Shown here: positions 55,007-61,795 of the stretch, piece by piece | How positions within the stretch are numbered: the stretch's first letter is position 1 | Layout of the letters: each line of letters starts with the position of its first letter | From: Caldilineaceae bacterium | Lineage (GTDB): Bacteria > Chloroflexota > Anaerolineae > Caldilineales > Caldilineaceae | Assembly (NCBI GenBank): GCA_020634755.1 | Contig: JACKBC010000003.1 | Location: 62,001 to 126,000, forward strand | Reading direction: 5' to 3' | Length of the DNA: 64,000 bases | Program-made: the position numbers and the translations under genes | The notes under the pieces: model-generated | Databases searched by the model: none | Told to the model about the DNA's origin: nothing | Seen by the model: only the letters and a program-made list of their open reading frames with translations

Positions 55007-55050
55007 ACCCTACCCCGAGCGAGAAAATATGTTGTACGTCCCCTGGTCAT
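54991..55050 (-). CDS. Candidate leader peptide of the MFS gene (19 residues)
   Basis: The short frame MTRGRTTYFLARGRVGTNV starts with ATG at 55050. It ends with TAG inside the loop of the leader terminator, so ribosome position on it could change the folding. It has no strong ribosome site. Peptides rich in R and G are known in some drug-induced leaders, but this one has no match that I recognise. Confidence 0.5.
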   Translation of the reverse strand: MTRGRTTYFLARGRVGTNV

Positions 55051-55107
55051 GCCGCCGTGACAACCACAGCGTTCGCTCGCGACCTGAGGACTATAAAATT
55101 GTGCTTA

Positions 55108-55135
55108 AGTATAGCAAAACCCGCTAAAAAGTCAA
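55108..55135 (-). promoter_or_regulatory. Sigma-70 promoter of the MFS gene
   Basis: On the minus strand TTGACT (55135-55130) and TATACT (55113-55108) are 16 bp apart, each matching five of six consensus bases. Transcription would start near 55101 and give a leader of about 160 nt containing the peptide frame and terminator. Confidence 0.7.
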
Positions 55136-55380
55136 TCCTATTTAATAGAGGATCGGGGTCTGCAAACTTCGCGATTGCCTTAATCGAGGATGATTTTTCG
55201 CAAACACCTTCTTGGAGGGCCAGCATTTGCAGCCTAACCATGATCGGATTTTAAGTTCACAAAATGAATGCACGTGCGATGGATGTTAAAAATAGCGTTG
55301 AGAATATTGGCAAATCGTATAGGTTGTGCTAAGGTTCAAATGAACGATTGATACTGTTGTAGATGAAAGTCATTTATCCA

Positions 55381-55467
55381 ATGAATACACTAACAGCCCG
55401 CTTGCTCAACCTGCTTAGCCTCAACCTTCTCCTTGCGAGAGGGTTTTTGTGCTTGGGCAGGCGCTGA
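55381..55467 (+). CDS. leuL: Leucine leader peptide (attenuator of leuA)
   Basis: A 28-codon frame starts at ATG 55381 and ends at TGA 55467. Eleven of its 28 residues are leucine, with the run LLNLLSLNLLL in the middle, encoded by mixed CTN and TTG codons. It is followed by a possible stem ATCAGC/GCTGAT (about 55470-55490) and a terminator at 55506-55533, all before leuA. This is the classic layout of ribosome-mediated attenuation: stalling at Leu codons when leucine is scarce would stop the terminator from forming. Exact pairing of the antiterminator was not worked out. Confidence 0.88.
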   Translation: MNTLTARLLNLLSLNLLLARGFLCLGRR

Positions 55468-55505
55468 GCATCAGCCATAGCTGATTGCCGCGGTTTTGTA
55501 GAATG

Positions 55506-55533
55506 GGCCTCCTCAAGTGGGAGGCCTTTTTTT
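55506..55533 (+). terminator. Attenuator terminator of leuA
   Basis: GGCCTCC (55506-55512) pairs with GGAGGCC (55520-55526), followed by seven T. It stands between the leucine leader peptide and leuA and has a decayed twin at 51934-51963. Confidence 0.9.
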
Positions 55534-55539
55534 ATTGGG

Positions 55540-55618
55540 AATAAGGATTAGGGAGTAGGGAGTAAGCAGTGGGCCGCCTGACCTGCCTACTCCCGAATCC
55601 CTACTTCCTAATCCCCAA
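55540..55618. repeat. GGGATTAGGGAGTA-type repeat hairpin before leuA
   Basis: On the left GGATTAGGGAGTAGGGAGTA and on the right TACTCCC, AATCCCTACTTCC and TAATCCC are inverted, imperfect copies built from short words. It stands between the attenuator and the leuA ribosome site and will be in the leuA mRNA. Confidence 0.65.
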
Positions 55619-55642
55619 CCACAAAGAGAGGAACAGGAGACC

Positions 55643-57418
55643 ATGAACGCGAACGGAACTAAGAACGGACATAAGCCTGCGAGCTGGCGCACGCAGCGGC
55701 GCTTTGGCATGCAAAAGGGGCAGGTCACCAAATATCGACCTTTCCCGCAGATCGAGCTGCCGGACCGGCAATGGCCCACGCGTGTGATTGACCGCGCGCC
55801 CATTTGGTGCAGCGTGGATCTGCGCGATGGCAATCAGGCGCTGGCCATCCCCATGAGCGTAGAGCAGAAAGTGGAAATGTTCCAACTGCTGGTGGAGCTG
55901 GGCTTTAAGGAGATCGAGGTGGGCTTCCCGGCGGCGTCGCAGATCGAGTTCGACTTTTTGCGCCGGCTGGTGGAAGATGAATTGATCCCCGACGACGTGA
56001 CGGTACAGGTGCTGGTGCAGGCGCGCGACCATCTGATCCGCCGTACCTTTGAGGCGCTGCAAGGCGTCCAGCGCGCCATTGTCCACATCTACAATTCGAC
56101 CTCCGAGTTGCAGCGGCGCGTTGTCTTTAACGCCACGCGCCAAGAGGTCATCGACATTGCCGTGCGCGGCGTCAAGCTGATCAAATCGCTGGTTCCCACG
56201 CTGCCAGAGACCGACATTCAGCTTCAATATTCGCCCGAAAGCTTCTCATCCACGGAAATCGACTATGCCTTGGAAATTTGCGAAGCGGTGGTCGATGTGT
56301 GGCAGCCCACGCCTCAAAATAAAATCATCCTCAATCTGCCCGTTACGGTGGAAGTGGCCACGGCCAACGTCCACGCCGACCAGATCGAATGGTTCTGCCG
56401 CCACCTGCGCGAGCGGGAAAGCGTCATCATTAGCTTGCACACGCACAACGATCGCGGCACCGGCGTGGCGGCCACCGAAATGGGGCTGCTGGGCGGCGCC
56501 GACCGCGTCGAAGGCACGCTCTTTGGCAACGGCGAGCGCACCGGCAACGTGGACATTGTGACGCTGGCGCTCAACATGTACACGCAGGGCGTGGACCCGC
56601 AGCTGGACTTTAGCGACATCAATCGGGTGCGCGCCAGCTATGAACGCTGCACGCGCATGAAGGTCCACGAGCGCCACCCCTACGCCGGCGATTTGGTCTT
56701 TACGGCTTTTTCCGGCTCGCACCAGGACGCCATTAATAAAGGCATGAATGCCCAAGACCCCGCGCCGGGCGCGCTGTGGGAAGTGCCCTATCTGCCCATT
56801 GACCCCAAAGATGTGGGCCGCACCTACGAGGCGATTATTCGCATCAACGCCCAGTCGGGCAAAGGCGGCGTGGCCTATGTGCTGGAGACCAAGTATGGCG
56901 TCACCATGCCCAAGACCATGCAGATCGAATTTGGCAAAATTATCAATGACATTGCCGATGCCGAAGGTGAGGAGTTGAGCCCTACGGAGATTTATCAAGC
57001 TTTCAAGCAGACCTATCTGCAAAGTCATCGTCCGTTCAAGTTGGAATCGTTTCGCACCGAAACGCATTTGGAACAGGGGCGCGACCAGGCCGTCACCTGT
57101 ATTGCCAAGCTGGCCGTGGACGGCGGGATCCACGAAGTGACGGCCGACGGCAATGGTCCCATCGACGCCTTTATGCGGGCGCTGAAAGAAGAGCTGGTGC
57201 CCGACTTTGATCTGGTCACCTACGCCGAGCATTCGCTGGGCTTTGGCTCCGAAGCCGAGGCCATGGCCTACATTCAGATTCAAACGCCATCTGGCGCCAC
57301 TTTCTTTGGCGCGGGCACGGACACCAACATTGATCTGGCCTCGATCAAAGCGCTGCTCTCTGGGCTGAATCGGGCCTTCCAGAGCCAGCGCAGCGCGTTG
57401 GAAATGGTGGTGAAGTAA
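55643..57418 (+). CDS. leuA: 2-isopropylmalate synthase
   Basis: This enzyme condenses 2-oxoisovalerate with acetyl-CoA, the first committed step to leucine. At 591 residues it is the long (LeuA2, TIGR00970-like) form typical of actinobacteria and Chloroflexota. The HMGL-like barrel carries IWCSVDLRDGNQAL near the start, and the metal site SLHTHNDRGTGVAATEMGLLGG and VEGTLFGNGERTGNVD are intact. The C-terminal regulatory domain (about 440-580, LeuA_dimer) would bind leucine for feedback inhibition. An AGGAACAGGAG ribosome site precedes the ATG. Expression is probably controlled by the leucine leader peptide upstream. The other leu genes are not in this window. Confidence 0.97.
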   Translation: MNANGTKNGHKPASWRTQRRFGMQKGQVTKYRPFPQIELPDRQWPTRVIDRAPIWCSVDLRDGNQALAIPMSVEQKVEMFQLLVELGFKEIEVGFPAASQIEFDFLRRLVEDELIPDDVTVQVLVQARDHLIRRTFEALQGVQRAIVHIYNSTSELQRRVVFNATRQEVIDIAVRGVKLIKSLVPTLPETDIQLQYSPESFSSTEIDYALEICEAVVDVWQPTPQNKIILNLPVTVEVATANVHADQIEWFCRHLRERESVIISLHTHNDRGTGVAATEMGLLGGADRVEGTLFGNGERTGNVDIVTLALNMYTQGVDPQLDFSDINRVRASYERCTRMKVHERHPYAGDLVFTAFSGSHQDAINKGMNAQDPAPGALWEVPYLPIDPKDVGRTYEAIIRINAQSGKGGVAYVLETKYGVTMPKTMQIEFGKIINDIADAEGEELSPTEIYQAFKQTYLQSHRPFKLESFRTETHLEQGRDQAVTCIAKLAVDGGIHEVTADGNGPIDAFMRALKEELVPDFDLVTYAEHSLGFGSEAEAMAYIQIQTPSGATFFGAGTDTNIDLASIKALLSGLNRAFQSQRSALEMVVK

Positions 57419-57430
57419 CTCAGCGCAAGC

Positions 57431-57480
57431 GTCAGAACAAAAGCGTTGATCCCCACGTGAATCAACGCTTTTGTTCTGAC
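57431..57480 (+). terminator. Perfect 20-bp inverted repeat after leuA
   Basis: Arms at 57431-57450 and 57461-57480 are exact inverse complements with a 10-nt loop. It lies 12 bp after the leuA stop. No long T-run follows, but a TTTTG tract within the stem and its position make a terminator likely. Confidence 0.72.
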
Positions 57481-57588
57481 ATTGAACCCCATGTGGTCTC
57501 AACTGCTTGGTATCAAGCCGCTGCCGGATTTATCCGTCGCTATCACGCAGTTCGCGATTGTTCGGCGCCTTCCCTGCTCTTTGATTGA

Positions 57589-57673
57589 CACGACGTACGC
57601 AGCGCTTGCGGTTTGCCAGGAGAAGGGAGCATCTCTGGTGACATGGTTCTTACTCTAGGCTTGCGTATGTCCT
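57589..57673 (+). repeat. F1 terminal-inverted-repeat element next to a promoter
   Basis: CACGACGTACGCAGCGC at the left and AGGCTTGCGTATGTCCT at the right match the family ends with one change each. The element is 85 bp long and stops 2 bp before the -35 of the ABC promoter. Confidence 0.78.
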
Positions 57674-57675
57674 GA

Positions 57676-57704
57676 TTGACATTGGATGACAATGTTAGTA
57701 AAAT
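57676..57704 (+). promoter_or_regulatory. Sigma-70 promoter of the second sugar ABC operon
   Basis: TTGACA (57676-57681), exactly 17 bp of spacer, and TAAAAT (57699-57704) are a near-perfect promoter. It directly abuts an F1 repeat on its upstream side. Confidence 0.75.
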
Positions 57705-57940
57705 CCCTTTGGAAAGTATGGGTTGGTAAATTTCACCAAGCTAGTTGAAAATCAACCCACAAAGCCGCTCCACTTCTCCAAGCAACTTGAATGTTGGCAA
57801 GCCACGATAGAGATTGAGTTCGATTTTGTCACCAATGGCCGCTCGGGCAAAACCCGTTTAGGCCATGCAAACAACTCATTGGCTCTGACAAAACCAACAA
57901 TCTATACAAACCCTGCAACCACTGAGAGGAGAATGCATCT

Positions 57941-59587
57941 ATGAACCGTTTTCGACTGTTCCCATCTGCAATTGCCATATTTACGGTTATTGCGCTTATT
58001 GTTGCCTGTGCCGGGCCACAACAGCCGGCGCCTTCGCCCGCAGAAGAAGGCGCCGCTACGGAAGAGCCCGCGGCAGAGACTCCTGCCGAAGAGGAAGCTG
58101 CTTCCTCAGATGCCGAAGTCGAAGAGTTTGAGCTTTCGGCAGAGCTGCCGCCTTTGGCGCCCGAAGCCGAAGGAATTGAATATACCGAGGTGCCTGAACT
58201 TGCTTACGAGGGCGAAATTAGCTTTTATGCACAGGCATACACGCCCATCGAGCCAACGTCGAACACGCCCAATCCACCACGCTATCTCAATCGCATTGTT
58301 GCGGAATACGAACAGCTACACCCCAATATTAAGATCACCTTGATCCCGCCGCTGGCGCCAGGCTCCGATTACATTACTTGGGTGCGTACGCAGGCGGCCG
58401 GTCAGCAGCTACCGGATATTGTGTGGCTGCAGGCTGGACAGGTCAATGAGCAATTGCCGCGCGGTATGTTTGAATCGCTTACTGATCGGTTGGAAGAGAG
58501 CAACCCCTATATTGTGGCCGACAATCCGGGCCACGATCGCTGGTATGATGCCTTTGCCGGCTTTGTCATGGAATTTGTGCAAGCATCCGACGGCAACTGG
58601 TACCAAGTAAATGGTGACTATGTGGGTACAGCCATCTTCTACAACAAAGAGATGTTTGCGGAAGCGGGGCTTGATCCAGAAGCGCCACCGCAGAACTGGT
58701 CGGATTTCATCGCTGCCCACCAGGCGCTCAAAGATGCTGGCATGGAGGCCTTTGCCTTTCCCATGGGACCGAGTGCTTTCCTCTGGAGTTGGTGGCACCG
58801 CGTGGGGGCAACGCAATTCTATGGCGATCAATTTGCGGAGATGAATGTCGACAACAATCAGTTCCGCCTGAGCAACTATGCACGGGCGCGCAATTATGCG
58901 GTTGGGACCTGGGACACAATGGATCCCCGCTACCAGGAAACCTTCCGCATTTTGAAAGATTGGTCGCAATACTGGGCGCCAGGCGCGCTGAGCATGTCCA
59001 TCGATGACACGTTCCGCATGTTTGTAAACGGCGAGGTTGCCATGTATTGGAATGGCAGTTGGGCCGTACCACAGACGCTCAATAACGACGATGTTACTTT
59101 TGAGTGGGCATCGTTTTCGATTCCCACCTTTGATGAAGCTTCTAGCGAATTTTCTACCGGTATCGCTGCCCCAATGATCGGGGGACCATCAGCTGCTTTC
59201 CAATATAGCATTCCAACTGCGGATGCCAATGCCACAATGACGCCAGAAAAATTTGAAGCGGCGGTGGACTTCCTCAAATTTCTCACGGCGCCCCAAAATG
59301 CCGGTCCAATGGTTAACGATCTTGGTTCCTTTATTCCCACTATTGAGGGTACGACGCCCCTGCCTTCCATGCAGGCGTTGATCCAATCTATGTCTAACAC
59401 CGAGACAATGGGCCTTCTTGAGCTAACAATCGAAGAAGGACAGGCCAACCAGCGCTACCTGCAGGAATTCATCGGCGATCAGACCTCGATGGATGAATAT
59501 ATGACAAAGGTGGGCGAATTGATGCAGACGACGGTAGAAGATATGGCCACCCAGAATGATTGGGATTGGGATAATCCTCCCAAATAG
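57941..59587 (+). CDS. Sugar ABC transporter substrate-binding lipoprotein
   Basis: This 548-residue family-1 solute-binding protein has a lipobox at its N-terminus (IALIVACAGP). A long Glu/Ala-rich linker (about 25-70) probably holds it away from the membrane. The binding domain begins near residue 88 (YEGEISFYAQAYTP) and contains AEYEQLHPNIKITLI, PDIVWLQAGQVNEQL and the hinge-like GEVAMYWNGSWAVPQTL typical of carbohydrate binders. The GAGAGGAGA ribosome site precedes the ATG. It is the first gene of an operon with two permeases, separated from them by a stem-loop that would favour higher amounts of this protein. Confidence 0.95.
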   Translation: MNRFRLFPSAIAIFTVIALIVACAGPQQPAPSPAEEGAATEEPAAETPAEEEAASSDAEVEEFELSAELPPLAPEAEGIEYTEVPELAYEGEISFYAQAYTPIEPTSNTPNPPRYLNRIVAEYEQLHPNIKITLIPPLAPGSDYITWVRTQAAGQQLPDIVWLQAGQVNEQLPRGMFESLTDRLEESNPYIVADNPGHDRWYDAFAGFVMEFVQASDGNWYQVNGDYVGTAIFYNKEMFAEAGLDPEAPPQNWSDFIAAHQALKDAGMEAFAFPMGPSAFLWSWWHRVGATQFYGDQFAEMNVDNNQFRLSNYARARNYAVGTWDTMDPRYQETFRILKDWSQYWAPGALSMSIDDTFRMFVNGEVAMYWNGSWAVPQTLNNDDVTFEWASFSIPTFDEASSEFSTGIAAPMIGGPSAAFQYSIPTADANATMTPEKFEAAVDFLKFLTAPQNAGPMVNDLGSFIPTIEGTTPLPSMQALIQSMSNTETMGLLELTIEEGQANQRYLQEFIGDQTSMDEYMTKVGELMQTTVEDMATQNDWDWDNPPK

Positions 59588-59602
59588 TGACTGATTAATG
59601 GT

Positions 59603-59647
59603 CCGCAAGTAGCAGGGGAATGGAGCAGGTTCTGCCCTGCTACTTGC
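59603..59647 (+). promoter_or_regulatory. Intercistronic stem-loop after the binding-protein gene
   Basis: CGCAAGTAGCAGGG (59603-59616) and CCCTGCTACTTGCG (59634-59647) form a perfect 14-bp stem with no T-run. Such structures after malE-type genes protect the upstream mRNA or partly end transcription. Confidence 0.72.
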
Positions 59648-59684
59648 GACCCTATCCTTGAGGAAAACAGGGAACAAATTCATT

Positions 59685-60647
59685 ATGCACGAACAAAGCA
59701 TCGAACGGACAGGCGCAGTCAAGCCCTTGCTGCAAGGACGCCCTTCGCGCTCGATCTGGCAAACGATTCGACAGAAAGGCTCCCTTTACCTCTTTCTCAT
59801 TCCTACGATCATCTTTTTGCTCATCTTTATGTATTACCCCGCTTTTACAGCGGTGCGCCTCTCCTTTTACCAGTGGGACGGCTTTGGGCCTGAGCGTTGG
59901 GTGGGGCTGCGCAACTTTGAGCGGCTCTTTACCAATAGCGTAATGCTTTCCAGCATCAACAATATGCTGATCCTGACAATAGCGCGCATTCTGATCGTGT
60001 TGACAACACCTTTGCTGGCGGCTGAATTAGTTTTTCATCTGATGAGTGACCGCTGGAAATATTGGTATCGGGTGATTTTTGTGATCCCCTTAGTAATTCC
60101 CGATGTGGTTACCTATCTGCTCTGGCAGTTTATCTTTAATCCATCGGTGGGGCTGGCCAATGTGTTGCTCAATAATCTGGGACTGAGCTTTCTAAGCAAT
60201 GAATGGCTTGGCAGCCATCGTACGGTGCTGCTAAGTCTGGCGTTGGTGGGCTTTCCCTGGATCGCAGGTATCAATTTTCTGATTTATTTGGCTGGGCTTC
60301 AAAATATCCCGCGTGAGGTTCTGGATGCGGCGGCCGTCGATGGGGCAACGGGTTTCCGACGCTTTTGGCTGGTGGATGTGAAACTGATTATGGGGCAAAT
60401 TAAGTTGCTGCTCATTTTGAGCATCATCTTTTCGCTGCAAGCTTTTGTCTTGATTCTCATTATGACCAACGGTGGCCCGGGATATTCGTCTATGGTGCCA
60501 GGCCTGTTGATGTACGAAGCCGCCTTTCAAGATGGGCGTTTTGGCTACGCCTGCGCAATTGGGACGGCGATCTTTGTGGTGATTTTTGTCTTGACCTACA
60601 TCAATATGCGTTATATCCAGCCCGAAACAGAGCACAGTCCATCGTGA
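59685..60647 (+). CDS. Carbohydrate ABC transporter permease, MalF type
   Basis: This 320-residue membrane permease is the first of the operon's two channel subunits. It has six main membrane segments and an EAA loop, EVLDAAAVDGATGFRRFW. The ATG at 59685 (MHEQSIER) is preferred to an in-frame TTG at 59658, because an ACAGGGAACA purine stretch lies upstream and the N-terminus is then normal for the family. It is followed by the MalG-type gene after 14 bp. No ATPase gene is in the operon. Confidence 0.94.
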   Translation: MHEQSIERTGAVKPLLQGRPSRSIWQTIRQKGSLYLFLIPTIIFLLIFMYYPAFTAVRLSFYQWDGFGPERWVGLRNFERLFTNSVMLSSINNMLILTIARILIVLTTPLLAAELVFHLMSDRWKYWYRVIFVIPLVIPDVVTYLLWQFIFNPSVGLANVLLNNLGLSFLSNEWLGSHRTVLLSLALVGFPWIAGINFLIYLAGLQNIPREVLDAAAVDGATGFRRFWLVDVKLIMGQIKLLLILSIIFSLQAFVLILIMTNGGPGYSSMVPGLLMYEAAFQDGRFGYACAIGTAIFVVIFVLTYINMRYIQPETEHSPS

Positions 60648-60661
60648 GTCAGGAGTAAGGT

Positions 60662-61492
60662 ATGCGTTCAAAAGCTTTCCGGCACGATCTCCCACTGCAT
60701 GTGGTGCTTATCATTTTAGGGATCATCACGTTCTATCCGCTGATCTTTACCCTCTTTACCTCCTTTAAAGATAACAGCCAATTCTATAGTACCTTTTGGG
60801 GACCGGCTTGGCCGCTGCATTGGGGTAATTACGCGGATGCTTGGCGACAGCTTTATCCAGTGCTGATAAACACTGTCTTTGTAGGGCTCGTAAGCGCTTT
60901 TGGCACTATATTTTTGGCTTCATTGTCTGCCTATGTATTTGCGCGCCATCGCTTTCCGGGGCACGATCTGCTCTTTTATGCGATTATCGCGCTGCTTATG
61001 ATCCCAGGCGTGTTGACCCTGATCCCGCTCTTTCTGCTCGTGAAAGATCTTGGGCTGTTAAACACATATTGGGTCCTGATTTTGCCCTATATTGCCGGTG
61101 GCCAGGCCTTTGCCATCTTTGTATTACGGAGTTTTATTGCATCGCAGCCGGAGGAGATCTTCGAGTCCGCCCGGATTGATGGCGCCAATGAATTTACAAT
61201 CTATCAGCGTATTGCCATGCCCATGGCAAAACCGATTCTGGGCACGCTGGCGATCTTGGCGCTGTTGGGCACTTGGAATGATTATATCTGGCCATCCGTT
61301 ACGCTGCGCAACCCCGAGCTATGGACGATTTCGCTAAAACTGGTTAGCTTTAGCAGCCAGTGGGCAAGCCTGCAACAATATGGTCCCATGTTTGCTGGCT
61401 ATGTGATCGCCTCGATTCCTCTCCTTATCCTCTTTATGTTTACCATGCGTCTCTTTATCGAAGGGCTGGCAAGCGGCGCGATCAAAGCCTAG
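60662..61492 (+). CDS. Carbohydrate ABC transporter permease, MalG type
   Basis: This 276-residue membrane permease pairs with the MalF-type protein upstream. It has six membrane segments and a clear EAA loop, EEIFESARIDGANEFTIYQR. The CAGGAGTAAGGT ribosome site before the ATG is good. The TAG stop at 61490-61492 is itself part of the left inverted repeat of a palindromic element (CTAGTACAC), so insertion of that element may have set the present C-terminus (GAIKA), which still looks normal for the family. Confidence 0.95.
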   Translation: MRSKAFRHDLPLHVVLIILGIITFYPLIFTLFTSFKDNSQFYSTFWGPAWPLHWGNYADAWRQLYPVLINTVFVGLVSAFGTIFLASLSAYVFARHRFPGHDLLFYAIIALLMIPGVLTLIPLFLLVKDLGLLNTYWVLILPYIAGGQAFAIFVLRSFIASQPEEIFESARIDGANEFTIYQRIAMPMAKPILGTLAILALLGTWNDYIWPSVTLRNPELWTISLKLVSFSSQWASLQQYGPMFAGYVIASIPLLILFMFTMRLFIEGLASGAIKA

Positions 61493-61600
61493 TACACGAC
61501 GGCCTAAGTGCGCCTACGGTTAAGAAGTTCGACTTCTCCGAGAATTCGAACTTCTGACGCCACGGCCAACCATCGGTTTATTTACGCCGTTGTGTACTAG
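61489..61600. repeat. MITE-like element with CTAGTACACGACGGC ends, overlapping the permease stop codon
   Basis: The left end CTAGTACACGACGGC (61489-61503) and right end GCCGTTGTGTACTAG (61586-61600) are inverted with one mismatch. In the centre AGAAGTTCGA (61523-61532) and TCGAACTTCT (61546-61555) form a perfect inner stem. The 112-bp element has no gene. No second copy is in the window. Confidence 0.68.
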
Positions 61601-61795
61601 CTATGTAAAGGAAACACCACGGGCTGAAGCCTGCGTCTGCTAGCGGAAGCCTGCTCAAGCAGGCTATTTCTAGCGTGCGCTTTAGCGTACTTTGGCTGAC
61701 AGGCGCTGGTTTCAACCATTGCCGTCGTTTACTGCTTTAATTGGTTAACTTTCATAAGGGCCTGTATAGCTACGTTTACAAATTAAGACTACAAA
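61601..61795 (+). repeat. F4-related repeat region between ABC operon and regulator
   Basis: It contains GCCTGCTCAAGCAGGC (a small hairpin), then GTGCGCTTTAGCGTACTTT and GGTTTCAACC. The section from about 61675 to 61740 aligns with the F4 element at 34819-34912 in inverse orientation. No gene is present; the two flanking genes converge here. Confidence 0.6.

Larger units (their letters stand above)
54990..55380. other. Divergent control region between the MFS gene and the leuA leader
   Basis: It holds the MFS promoter, the leader peptide and the terminator on the minus strand. To the right, 55136-55380 is a stretch with no supported gene; a 65-codon plus-strand frame (55057-55254) has no ribosome site. 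The leuA promoter probably lies near 55300-55340; the best pair is TTGGCA, 17 bp, TAAGGT, which is weak. Confidence 0.55.
57419..57940. other. Intergenic region between leuA and the second ABC operon
   Basis: Holds the leuA terminator, an F1 element (57589-57673) and a strong promoter (57676-57704) for the ABC operon. A 73-codon frame at 57723-57944 overlaps the ABC leader and has no support. The leader from the promoter to the binding-protein gene is about 230 nt. Confidence 0.65.

Noticed and set aside
55400..55535. Possible T-box leader before leuA
   Set aside because: No GGTGG-type T-box sequence or specifier loop could be found, while a leucine-rich reading frame explains the region better.
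57723..57944. 73-codon plus-strand frame before the ABC binding-protein gene
   Set aside because: It lies within the probable mRNA leader, overlaps the next start codon, has no ribosome site and has no recognisable protein sequence.
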